Source: Bacteroidota bacterium
GTDB lineage: Bacteria > Bacteroidota > Bacteroidia > Chitinophagales > Chitinophagaceae
DNA: 64,000 nucleotides
Direction: 5' to 3'
Assembly: GCA_030706735.1 (NCBI GenBank)
Contig: JAUZNZ010000022.1
Coordinates: 1-64,000 of the forward strand
The notes beneath the pieces are model-generated. The model was given only the letters and a program-made list of their open reading frames with translations. It had not been told where the DNA came from and ran no database searches. Below, one piece after another: positions 54,648-62,321 of the stretch (within the stretch, counting starts at the first letter, position 1; each line of letters opens with the position of its first letter). A program made the translations under genes and the position numbers.

Positions 54648-55148
54648 TTAAAATTCAATGAATTCAGCCAATTGCGCATGGATACTGTCCAGCGTACGCT
54701 TGTCGTGGATGCGGCCGTCCCGGTCAATGAGGGTATTCACTACCGAGATCGGCAACTTATTATGATGCACCGTCACTCTCATATAATTGAGGATACCCGT
54801 CAGGTGTTCCATGCCCCGGAGGTTGCCTGCACGGCCGGTGCTGACGCCGGTCAGCAAGGCCCGTTTTCCCCACCAGACCTGCTCTATCTTCGAGATGTCG
54901 AACATCGCCTTCAGTACGCCGGGGATGCTGCCGTTGTATTCGGGGGAGATAAAGATAAATTTGTCGGCGGGGATAAGCAGTTCCCGTTCGATCTCCTCAT
55001 ATACCGGATTGCGTTCCAGCACATTGAGACCCTCGAGCGACAGGAGAAAGGCGTTCAGGCCTTTCTGCCGCAGAATCTGCTTGTATACCTCCGCGATCTT
55101 GAGGGTATTGCTGTCAGGACGGTTCGTTCCCGAAATGATTGTAATCAT
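54648..55148 (-). CDS. NADPH-dependent FMN reductase family protein
   Basis: 166 residues with a flavodoxin-like fold. The FMN phosphate loop is ISGTNRPDSNTLKIA at the N-terminus and the central segment FISPEYNGSIPGVLKAMFD is characteristic of the NADPH-dependent FMN reductase / azoreductase group. The protein probably binds FMN as a dimer and reduces quinones or flavins in the cytoplasm. It is divergent from parA, with 183 bases between, and lies upstream of the metallophosphoesterase gene on the same strand. Confidence 0.9.
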   Translation of the reverse strand: MITIISGTNRPDSNTLKIAEVYKQILRQKGLNAFLLSLEGLNVLERNPVYEEIERELLIPADKFIFISPEYNGSIPGVLKAMFDISKIEQVWWGKRALLTGVSTGRAGNLRGMEHLTGILNYMRVTVHHNKLPISVVNTLIDRDGRIHDKRTLDSIHAQLAEFIEF

Positions 55149-55210
55149 CGATGAATTGACTCCTTAACAGCAAAGGTGATGGAATGTTCCAATTAATTAC
55201 CGCGAAACTG

Positions 55211-55218
55211 TAAATTTG
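55211..55218 (+). promoter_or_regulatory. -7 element TAAATTTG in the parA upstream region
   Basis: An exact TAnnTTTG match 114 bases before the parA ATG. A short GGGG/CCCC inverted repeat follows directly (55218-55230). Confidence 0.45.
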
Positions 55219-55331
55219 GGGTTATTCCCCGATGGGCAAAACTAAATTTTGTCGTTTTGCCGATTGGTGACAATTTTACCGGTGAACTATCAACATTCTT
55301 ATTGCCCCGGTCGCCGGGGCGTTATTTAATT

Positions 55332-56132
55332 ATGGCTAGAACAATCGGAGTCGCGAATCAGAAGGGAGGAGTGGGTAAGACCACTTCGGCGATCAACCTG
55401 GCAGCCAGTCTGGCCGTGCTCGAGTTCAGAACCCTGCTGGTGGATGCAGATCCCCAGGCGAACAGCACCACGGGGCTCGGTTTCGACCTGCACAATATCA
55501 CCCAGAGCCTTTACGACTGTATGGTGAACCATGTTCCGGTGAGGGACGTGATCCTGAAGTCGGAGATCACGCACCTGGATATCGTTCCATCTCATATCGA
55601 CCTGGTGGGCGCGGAGATCGAAATGATCAATTACCCCAACCGGGAGAGCGTGCTTAAAGGCATCCTGGCGCCGGTGAAGAGCGAGTACGATTTCATCATT
55701 ATCGACTGCTCCCCTTCCCTGGGACTGATGACGGTGAATGCGCTGACGGCGGCGGACTCGGTGATTGTGCCGGTGCAAACGGAATTCTTCGCGCTGGAGG
55801 GCCTTGGCAAATTGCTGAATACGATCAAGATCATCCAGAGCCGATTGAACCCGGACCTGGTGATCGAGGGTATCCTGATGACCATGTATGACGGGCGTTT
55901 GCGCCTTTGCAACCAGGTCGTCAGTGAAGTACGCAGGCATTTCGACGAGATCGTGTTCAATACGATCATCCACCGCAACATCAAGATCAGCGAGGCTCCG
56001 AGTGTGGGCAAGCCGGTGATCCTGTATGATGCCTACAGCAAAGGATCCGTGAATTACCTGAACCTGGCCAAGGAGATCCTGCAAAAGAACAACATGACCC
56101 GGATCAAGCAGGAGGAACGCATCCTGGAATAG
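55332..56132 (+). CDS. parA: ParA-family chromosome-partitioning ATPase
   Basis: 266 residues from the ATG at 55332; the longer frame to 55257 has no family similarity. The deviant Walker A is [19 protein letters not shown], with [12 protein letters not shown] for Walker A' and [18 protein letters not shown] for Walker B. It dimerises on DNA with ATP and positions replication origins with its partner ParB, encoded 7 bases downstream. It starts the conserved Bacteroidota order parA-parB-DUF5683-dapB. No obvious parS site was identified in the region by eye. Confidence 0.96.
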   Translation: MARTIGVANQKGGVGKTTSAINLAASLAVLEFRTLLVDADPQANSTTGLGFDLHNITQSLYDCMVNHVPVRDVILKSEITHLDIVPSHIDLVGAEIEMINYPNRESVLKGILAPVKSEYDFIIIDCSPSLGLMTVNALTAADSVIVPVQTEFFALEGLGKLLNTIKIIQSRLNPDLVIEGILMTMYDGRLRLCNQVVSEVRRHFDEIVFNTIIHRNIKISEAPSVGKPVILYDAYSKGSVNYLNLAKEILQKNNMTRIKQEERILE

Positions 56133-56139
56133 CTAAATT

Positions 56140-57060
56140 ATGACTACGCCCAATAAGAAAGATAAGGAAGCGCTGGGTAAGGGGATCAGGTCCTTGCTGC
56201 AAAGCATCGACGCGGACCTCAAGACGACCTCCGGCGAATTGAAGACCTCTGTCGTAGAGGCTGTCACCAACATGCTTCGCATTCCGCTCGAGCAGATCGA
56301 GACCAATCCGAGGCAGCCCCGGCATGATTTCGACGAAGGCGCGCTGCAGGAATTGGCCCAGTCCATACGCATGCATGATATCGTCCAGCCGGTGACGGTG
56401 TCCAAGCTGCCTACGGGCAGGTACCGGCTTATTTCCGGCGAGCGGCGCTACCGGGCCGCGAAGATCGCGGGATTAAAGGATTTACCGGCCTACGTGCGGT
56501 TGGCCGATGACCATCAGCTCCTGGAATTGGCTTTGCTGGAGAACCTGCAACGCGAGGACCTGAATGCGATGGAGATCGCCCTAAGCTATAAGCGGATGAT
56601 GGAGGAGTTGAACTATACGCAGGAGCAGGTGGCCGAGCGCATGGGCAAGGAGCGGAGTACCGTCGCCAATTATATCCGTTTGTTGAAATTGCCTCCGGAT
56701 ATCCAGGTGGCCGTACGGAGCAATCTCCTTTCGATGGGGCATGCACGCGCGCTCATCAATGTCGACACGGTAGACAAGCAGCTCTATCTCTTCGGCGAAA
56801 TAAAGAACAAGGGGCTCTCCGTCAGGCAGACGGAGGAGTTGGTGCGCCGCCTTTACAAGGAAGGACACTCTGTTAAAAATTCGGTAAAACCCGCGTTGCC
56901 CGAAGGTTTCAAGAGAATTGAAGATAATTTAGCCTCTCATTTCAGCACCCGGGTAAGACTCAATCACAACAAGAAAGGTCAGGGCAATATTTCCATTGAG
57001 TACTACTCTCTCCAGGAATTGAACAAGCTGCTGGACCAATTGGGTGTTTCAATAAACTAG
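56140..57060 (+). CDS. parB: ParB/Spo0J-family partition protein
   Basis: 306 residues. The ParB N-terminal CTPase/clamp domain is visible in IPLEQIETNPRQPRHDFDE and LISGERRYRAAKIAGL, followed by the helix-turn-helix NYTQEQVAERMGKERSTVANYIRLLKLP that reads parS and a C-terminal dimerisation part (NISIEYYSLQELNKLLDQLG). It loads on parS near the origin and stimulates ParA. The short N-terminal extension of about 45 residues before the clamp domain includes LGKGIRSLLQSIDAD, the usual ParA-stimulating helix. Confidence 0.95.
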   Translation: MTTPNKKDKEALGKGIRSLLQSIDADLKTTSGELKTSVVEAVTNMLRIPLEQIETNPRQPRHDFDEGALQELAQSIRMHDIVQPVTVSKLPTGRYRLISGERRYRAAKIAGLKDLPAYVRLADDHQLLELALLENLQREDLNAMEIALSYKRMMEELNYTQEQVAERMGKERSTVANYIRLLKLPPDIQVAVRSNLLSMGHARALINVDTVDKQLYLFGEIKNKGLSVRQTEELVRRLYKEGHSVKNSVKPALPEGFKRIEDNLASHFSTRVRLNHNKKGQGNISIEYYSLQELNKLLDQLGVSIN

Positions 57061-57070
57061 ACATCCGGTC

Positions 57071-57778
57071 ATGAATAGGGTCAAGCATTTATTTTCCATA
57101 TTGCTACTGTCTGGTTTGCCTGCCATCGTCTTTTCACAGCAGCCCGATTCCGTTTCGAAAAAGGATACTATCCCTGCGTATATCAAGGGCGTTACGCCAA
57201 ACCCGAACGTCAAGCCTGCCAGGCCCGCCGATTCGCCCTACAAACCCGATTCAGCAGCGCGGAAGCATCACGACCCGCGAAGGGCCACACTGTATTCTAC
57301 CTTCCTTCCCGGACTGGGCCAGATCTATAACAAGAAATACTGGAAGGTGCCGCTGGTGGCAGCCGCATTGGGCATTCCCGCCTATTTATATTTCGACAAC
57401 AAGAGATCCTATCAGAAGGCGCAATTCGCGATTGCGGTGATCCTGGATCATCCCGACTCGATCCCGGGCTCCCTCCTGGCCCAGGTGGACCCCCTGTTCC
57501 AGCATGCCGTGGAGGGGCGCAACGACCAGGGGATTCGCAGCTATCGCAACCAGGTGCGGCAGTACCAGGATTATTCGGTTATCTTCTTCATTCTTTTCTG
57601 GGGATTGCAGATCGTCGACGCGACGGTAGACGCCCACCTGAAAGAATTCGACGTAACCGACCAGTTGAGTCTCCGGATCGCGCCCTCCTCGCAGGATATG
57701 CACCTCTCCGGCGGAGGCGTCAGCCTGGTGATCGATATGCACCAGACCCGGCCGCATCGTCTCTACCCCAATCCCTGA
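57071..57778 (+). CDS. DUF5683 membrane protein
   Basis: 235 residues. A signal peptide (FSILLLSGLPAIVFSQQP) is followed by a Pro/Lys-rich stretch and the family core RATLYSTFLPGLGQIYNKKYWKVPLVAAALGIPAYLYF, then a helix DYSVIFFILFWGLQIVDATVDAHL and the end LSLRIAPSSQDM. It lies 10 bases after parB, as is usual for this family in Bacteroidota. The repeated association with parAB and dapB suggests a role in envelope growth or cell cycle, but no activity is known. Confidence 0.88.
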   Translation: MNRVKHLFSILLLSGLPAIVFSQQPDSVSKKDTIPAYIKGVTPNPNVKPARPADSPYKPDSAARKHHDPRRATLYSTFLPGLGQIYNKKYWKVPLVAAALGIPAYLYFDNKRSYQKAQFAIAVILDHPDSIPGSLLAQVDPLFQHAVEGRNDQGIRSYRNQVRQYQDYSVIFFILFWGLQIVDATVDAHLKEFDVTDQLSLRIAPSSQDMHLSGGGVSLVIDMHQTRPHRLYPNP

Positions 57779-57841
57779 TGGCGGAGCGCGATTTTGCTCC
57801 GATTCGCGCATTTATCTTAATTTCGCCCCGAAATTCACGAC

Positions 57842-58558
57842 ATGAGAATTGCCCTGATCGGTTACGGAAAAATGGGAAAGGCCATCGAGGGGATTGCCTT
57901 GACGCGCGGGCATGAGATCGTTCTGCGTACCAATATCGACAACCTGGAGGACAACATTCCGGAAAACATACGAAAGGCGGATGTCGCCATTGAATTCACC
58001 GGCCCGGAGAGCGCCTTCGACAACATCATGCTATGCATGGAATCGGGGGTTCCGGTGGTCAGTGGTTCGACGGGATGGCTGGACCGGTACGATGAGGCCG
58101 CGAAATATTGCCGGGCCCATGGGAAAGCTTTTTTGTATGCCAGCAATTTCAGCATCGGCGTAAATATCTTCTTTGAACTGAACAAGTACCTGGCGACGCT
58201 GATCGCTCCCCATCCGGAATATAACGTGAGCCTCACCGAGATCCATCACACGCAAAAGAAGGATGCGCCGAGCGGCACGGCCATCACGCTGGCCGATCAG
58301 GTGCTGGAAAGAATCCGAAGCAAAAAAAGTTGGGTAAATCATATTAGTGATAACTTAGATGAACTGGAGATCATCAGCCAACGGACCGATCCGGCGCCGG
58401 GGACGCATATCGTCAAATATCAATCCGCCATCGATGATATAGAGATCGTGCATACGGCGCACAGCCGCGAGGGGTTTGCCACCGGGGCCGTGCTGGCGGC
58501 TGAATTCATACGTGGAAAGAAAGGAGTATTCAGCATGAAGGACGTGCTGGGTTTTTGA
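57842..58558 (+). CDS. dapB: 4-hydroxy-tetrahydrodipicolinate reductase
   Basis: 238 residues. The NAD(P) loop is IALIGYGKMGKAIE; the catalytic region reads TEIHHTQKKDAPSGTAITLADQVLE, with the catalytic histidines and lysine, and the C-terminal block HTAHSREGFATGAVLAAEFI closes the fold. It reduces hydroxy-tetrahydrodipicolinate on the way to diaminopimelate and lysine, supplying peptidoglycan. Length is slightly short for the family, as is usual in Bacteroidota. It is the last of the parA-parB-DUF5683-dapB series; the next gene is an Rrf2 regulator 30 bases downstream. Confidence 0.95.
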   Translation: MRIALIGYGKMGKAIEGIALTRGHEIVLRTNIDNLEDNIPENIRKADVAIEFTGPESAFDNIMLCMESGVPVVSGSTGWLDRYDEAAKYCRAHGKAFLYASNFSIGVNIFFELNKYLATLIAPHPEYNVSLTEIHHTQKKDAPSGTAITLADQVLERIRSKKSWVNHISDNLDELEIISQRTDPAPGTHIVKYQSAIDDIEIVHTAHSREGFATGAVLAAEFIRGKKGVFSMKDVLGF

Positions 58559-58588
58559 AATCCAAGAACTATTAAAAAGGATCAGAAG

Positions 58589-58999
58589 ATGCTGTCTAAA
58601 AAAACGCAATATGCTTTCCAGGCGCTGATGTACCTGGCTGAAAAAGAAAAAGAGGAGCCGGTGCTGATCGCTGAGATTGCCAGGAAGAAGAAGATCCCCC
58701 TGAAATTCCTGGAGAACATCCTCCTGGAGATGAAGAATGCGGGCATCCTGGAAAGCAAGAAAGGAAAGGGAGGAGGTTATTACTTTGCCAAGAACCCCAA
58801 GGAAGTGCAGTTAGCGACCGTCATTCGTTTGCTGGATGGCCCCATTTCGCTGCTGCCCTGCGTCAGCCTATACTTTTATGAGCGTTGCAAGAACTGCGAT
58901 GAAAAGCACTGCGGACTGAACGCCGTGATGGCGCAGGTACGCGATGCAAACCTCCGGATATTGGAAAAAAAGACGATTGCCGACCTGGCCAGGCGATAA
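58589..58999 (+). CDS. Rrf2-family transcriptional regulator with cysteine cluster
   Basis: 136 residues. The winged helix is that of Rrf2 proteins: KKTQYAFQALMYLAEKE, LIAEIARKKKIPLKFLENIL and the wing SKKGKGGGYYFAKNP. A cysteine group at C91, C100, C103 and C108 (LPCVSLYFYERCKNCDEKHC) matches the position where IscR-type members bind an Fe-S cluster, although the spacing differs from E. coli IscR. Family members sense Fe-S status, cysteine or nitric oxide. It is a reasonable candidate for controlling the sulfur genes at 25-39 kb, but no palindrome of that type was seen at this gene. Confidence 0.92.
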   Translation: MLSKKTQYAFQALMYLAEKEKEEPVLIAEIARKKKIPLKFLENILLEMKNAGILESKKGKGGGYYFAKNPKEVQLATVIRLLDGPISLLPCVSLYFYERCKNCDEKHCGLNAVMAQVRDANLRILEKKTIADLARR

Positions 59000-59050
59000 A
59001 CCGGCCATGCGTTAGACCGGCCATGCGGTCCATGCGAACCCATTCGGGAA

Positions 59051-59926
59051 TCAGGCCAGGAAACCGGCCTTCTCCATCTTTCCCAGGCTGGTCAGCCGGT
59101 TCCTGCAGATGCGCGCGGTTACGGACAAGAGATCGGCCAGGCGGCCGATCAGGATGTCCACCTCGTTTTCGGTGATCGCATACTCCTCTTTATAACGGGC
59201 ATCGACATAGGCGATGAGCAGTAAGCGGAAGAGATATTCCTCCCCGGGGTTATCGCAGGGAAATACGAGCGTCAGCGCCAGCGAGAACCGGCTTGTATAC
59301 CTTCGAAGCTTATCGAGGTTATGGGTACAGGGTTTATAGCCGGTAAATGTCAATAATACGGCCTGGTAGGCGCTTTCGGCGGCCTGATGCAGCAGGAAGG
59401 CAGCCAGTTTCCATTCCTTCCCCTGCCTGTTGAACAGGGCGCTCCGGTAATAGGCTTCCGCCTTTGACCACCATGCTCCAAAGTCCTTTTCGGCCCTGAT
59501 GCGGATAGCGGCCAGATCGGGCGGCGATCCTTTTGCGATGGGTACGGTGCGGGCGTCGAAAAGAAGAATGCCTTCTACGCGCAGCATGGAAAAGAAATAT
59601 CCTCCCTGCGACAGCTGTTCGTTCATATAGTCCATATCATGTACCAGCACGGTTACCGGGACGTGGGCGCGGCAGCGGTTCTCGATGAGGTCCTGTACCT
59701 CGTGTTCATACCGTCGCTCCCCCCTGCGGGTGATCACCAGGAGATCGAACCCGCCAGTCGGCGGAAGGGAATTATCGTGCCAGGAGAGGCGCGGCACGCC
59801 AGTTGTAGCGGCATACCTGCCAAAGAGAATGATCTTTTCGGGACGGATGGCGGCGACGATGATCTCCGTGATCTTCTTTAGTTGCTCCCTGCCGGGCGTG
59901 GGCAGGTGTTCCAGGGAAGTATTCAT
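59051..59926 (-). CDS. Nucleotidyltransferase-HEPN domain protein with degenerate nucleotidyltransferase site
   Basis: 291 residues. The N-terminal part (about 10-110) has the nucleotidyltransferase layout EKIILFGRYAATTG followed by GGFDLLVITRRGE. Active enzymes have G-S and a D-x-D; here the serine is Arg and only one aspartate remains, so transfer activity is doubtful. The C-terminal HEPN helices (about 160-290) include AAFLLHQAAESAYQAVLLTFTGYKPCTHNLDKL, with a histidine in the place of the HEPN RNase motif. This pairing is widespread in Bacteroidota and similar to MNT-HEPN toxin systems. It is divergent from an XRE gene, with 127 AT-rich bases between. Confidence 0.82.
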   Translation of the reverse strand: MNTSLEHLPTPGREQLKKITEIIVAAIRPEKIILFGRYAATTGVPRLSWHDNSLPPTGGFDLLVITRRGERRYEHEVQDLIENRCRAHVPVTVLVHDMDYMNEQLSQGGYFFSMLRVEGILLFDARTVPIAKGSPPDLAAIRIRAEKDFGAWWSKAEAYYRSALFNRQGKEWKLAAFLLHQAAESAYQAVLLTFTGYKPCTHNLDKLRRYTSRFSLALTLVFPCDNPGEEYLFRLLLIAYVDARYKEEYAITENEVDILIGRLADLLSVTARICRNRLTSLGKMEKAGFLA

Positions 59927-60016
59927 AGTGCTCAGGTTGAATTCGGTTTAGCAATTATTTTGATTTAACTTTGATGTGGCATCGAATTAAGGGTAAAATT
60001 ACTCCAAAAAAATGAT

Positions 60017-60037
60017 AATACTAATTTTATTAGTATT
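60017..60037. promoter_or_regulatory. Perfect 9-bp inverted repeat in front of the XRE gene
   Basis: AATACTAAT and ATTAGTATT separated by TTT, ending 16 bases before the XRE ATG and inside the spacer shared with the divergent HEPN gene. The position fits an operator for autoregulation by the XRE protein. Confidence 0.7.
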
Positions 60038-60053
60038 GTAAAATTCGGTCATT

Positions 60054-60449
60054 ATGCATTATCTGGGCAGGAACATCCGGTACTTGCGCAAGAGATTGTC
60101 CAAGAACCAGGGCGAGATCGCCGCATTGGTGGACAAGGGACAGACGACGGTGGGCAATTGGGAGAAGGGCGTCAGCGAACCCAGCCTGGGGGATCTGCTG
60201 ATCCTTAGTAATTATTTCGGCATTTCGGTAGACGCGCTGCTACGCACCGACCTGGCGGAGTCGGGTCGGAAGGAAGCGGTTCGGGAGGAAGTGGGTCGGG
60301 AGGAGGATAGGCCGGACTATCACCATGAGGCCGAGCATGGGCCGTCCATGGTCATGGAGAGATCGGAGGACCTGTTGATCCCGATCCTGAAAGAGATCGA
60401 ATCCATCCGGCAGGAGATCAATGAAATGAAGGAGCGCCTGGGGTCGTAG
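60054..60449 (+). CDS. XRE-family helix-turn-helix regulator
   Basis: 131 residues. The HTH domain covers residues 1-65 (LGRNIRYLRKRLSKNQGEIA, KGQTTVGNWEKGVSEPSLGDLLILSNYFGISVDALL). It is followed by a Glu/Arg-rich stretch encoded by a 15-bp in-frame repeat (AESGRKEAVREEVGREEDR) and a C-terminal coiled coil (LLIPILKEIESIRQEINEMKERL) that probably dimerises. It is divergent from the HEPN-nucleotidyltransferase gene and has a perfect palindrome directly before its start, so it probably controls both. Confidence 0.9.
   Translation: MHYLGRNIRYLRKRLSKNQGEIAALVDKGQTTVGNWEKGVSEPSLGDLLILSNYFGISVDALLRTDLAESGRKEAVREEVGREEDRPDYHHEAEHGPSMVMERSEDLLIPILKEIESIRQEINEMKERLGS
60266..60310. repeat. 15-bp in-frame repeat in XRE gene
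   Basis: Three units of 15 bases (TCGGAAGGAAG-like) starting at 60266, 60281 and 60296, encoding the acidic/basic linker between the HTH and the coiled coil. Confidence 0.7.
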
Positions 60450-60450
60450 A

Positions 60451-61635
60451 TCATTGCAGGTTCTCGATCACCATGGCCGAGGCGCCTCCCCCGCCGTTGC
60501 AGATCCCGGCGGCTCCATACTTTGCCTTGTGCTGTCGTAGGATATGCGTCAGCGTGACGATGATCCGGGCGCCGCTGCAGCCCAGCGGATGACCGATCGA
60601 TACGGCGCCGCCGTTCACGTTGACCCTGGCGGGATCCAATTCCATCCGACGCGTATTTTCGATGCCTACCACGGCAAAGGCCTCGTTCAATTCCCAATAG
60701 GCTACGTCTTTCATTTTCAGCCCTGCCCGGGCGACCGCCTTCGGAACGGCAATAGCCGGGGTCGTCGTAAACCATTCCGGCGCCTGTTCCGCATCGGCAT
60801 GGGCGAGGATGCGGGCGATGGGCGTCAGGCCAAGTCGCGAAGCCGTTTCCCTGCTCATCAGCAGGAGAGCCGCCGCGCCGTCATTCATGGTGGACGCGTT
60901 GGCCGCTGTTACGGTACCTTCCTTTTGAAAGGCAGGTTTCAATTCGGGTATCTTTTCGAACTTTACATTAAATGGCTCTTCGTCTTTAGCGAACAGGATC
61001 GGATCGCCCTTGCGCTGCGGGATGCCGACCGGCACGATCTCGTCGCTGAACCTGCCTTCGTTCCAGGCGGCCTGCGAGCGCCGGTAGCTGTCCACGGCAA
61101 AAGCGTCCTGCATGTCGCGCGTGATGCCGCATTCGGCGGCGCAAAGTTCCGCGGCATTGCCCATGGCCTTATGGTCATATGCGTCGGTCAGACCGTCCCT
61201 GGCCAGGCCATCGATCAGCGTGCTATTGCCATACTTATTTCCCCATCGCATATTTTCCACGTAAAAGGGTGTGTTGCTCATGCTCTCCATGCCGCCGGCT
61301 ATCGCGATATCGATATCACCCAGGGCGATGCCCTGGGCTGCCTGCGCGACAGCCTTCATACCGCTGGCGCAGACCTTATTGACCGTCGTGCAGATCGTCT
61401 CGTCGCGAAGTCCTGCCTGCCTGGCTGCCTGGCGGGCGGGCGCCTGACCCAGGTTAGCCTGGAGCACGCAGCCCATAAGGACCTCCTGGACTTGTTCAGG
61501 CCTGACGCCTGCCGCCTCAAGCGCCCCTTTGATGGCGATGGCGCCGAGCGCCGTAGCGGAAAACTCCCTCAGGGCGCCGCCGAAGCTGCCGATGGGGGTG
61601 CGTACTGCGGAGACGATGACGACTTCTTTATTCAT
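60451..61635 (-). CDS. Acetyl-CoA C-acetyltransferase (thiolase)
   Basis: 394 residues from the ATG at 61635; the longer upstream frame is unrelated sequence antisense to the next gene. The nucleophilic cysteine is in [14 protein letters not shown], the general-base histidine in [16 protein letters not shown] and the second cysteine in [15 protein letters not shown], giving a complete thiolase II active set. It condenses or cleaves acetoacetyl-CoA. Its stop lies next to the convergent XRE gene stop. No beta-oxidation or ketone-body partners are adjacent. Confidence 0.95.
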   Translation of the reverse strand: MNKEVVIVSAVRTPIGSFGGALREFSATALGAIAIKGALEAAGVRPEQVQEVLMGCVLQANLGQAPARQAARQAGLRDETICTTVNKVCASGMKAVAQAAQGIALGDIDIAIAGGMESMSNTPFYVENMRWGNKYGNSTLIDGLARDGLTDAYDHKAMGNAAELCAAECGITRDMQDAFAVDSYRRSQAAWNEGRFSDEIVPVGIPQRKGDPILFAKDEEPFNVKFEKIPELKPAFQKEGTVTAANASTMNDGAAALLLMSRETASRLGLTPIARILAHADAEQAPEWFTTTPAIAVPKAVARAGLKMKDVAYWELNEAFAVVGIENTRRMELDPARVNVNGGAVSIGHPLGCSGARIIVTLTHILRQHKAKYGAAGICNGGGGASAMVIENLQ

Positions 61636-61734
61636 ATGCCGGGTTTGTCGGTTTACTTGATGTCGCAAATATACGAAACTAACGGTTGTTAGCTTGCATG
61701 GCCTTTGCATCCGGGCATCGTAACTTCGCCGCTT

Positions 61735-62214
61735 ATGAAACCAGCCACCATCCACGAGATCAAGCAGGAATTGGGTACCCTCCCGGCTTCTGCGCTGATG
61801 GAGCTCTGTCTTCGTCTGGCGAAATTCAAGAAGGAGAATAAGGAACTGCTGACCTACCTTTTGTTCGAAGCCTCGGACGAGGCCGCGTTCATTGCGGCTG
61901 TGAAAAAGGAAATGGACCTGGAGTTCGACGAGTTGCCGAAATCCAACCACTATCTCACCAAGAAGTCCCTTCGAAAGATCCTTCGCGGCACGGCCAGGCA
62001 GATCCGGTATATGGGCTCGGCCCAGGCGGAAGTTGAATTGCTGACGCATTTCTGTTTAATGGTCCGGCGGCGGCGCATCCCATTGGAGAGCAGCGCGGTC
62101 ATGAACAACCTTTACCGCCAGCAAATGAAAAAGATCAGGGCCGCCATCGCGACGATGCATGAGGATCTGCAATATGATTATTTAAGGGACCTGAACGGTT
62201 TGGACGGGAAGTAG
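61735..62214 (+). CDS. Conserved hypothetical protein, 159 aa
   Basis: 159 residues from the ATG at 61735. The sequence is all-helical and charged: TIHEIKQELGTLPASALMELCLRLAKFKKENKELLTYLLFE, then DLEFDELPKSNHYLTKKSLRKILRGTARQIRY and a C-terminal helix NNLYRQQMKKIRAAIATMHEDLQYDY. There is no signal peptide or membrane segment. I do not recognise a functional family. It sits between the thiolase (divergent) and the GH3 gene (same strand, 107 bases downstream). A weak TAACTTCG -7-like element lies 14 bases before the start. Confidence 0.7.
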   Translation: MKPATIHEIKQELGTLPASALMELCLRLAKFKKENKELLTYLLFEASDEAAFIAAVKKEMDLEFDELPKSNHYLTKKSLRKILRGTARQIRYMGSAQAEVELLTHFCLMVRRRRIPLESSAVMNNLYRQQMKKIRAAIATMHEDLQYDYLRDLNGLDGK

Positions 62215-62321
62215 CCGCCGAAAGATAAATTAGTACAAGAAATAAGCAAAAGTTCATCGGCCCATGGAGGCCCTTATCCCTAATTTTAAATTTTCCTAAA
62301 AGCCGACCTAACCCAATTACA

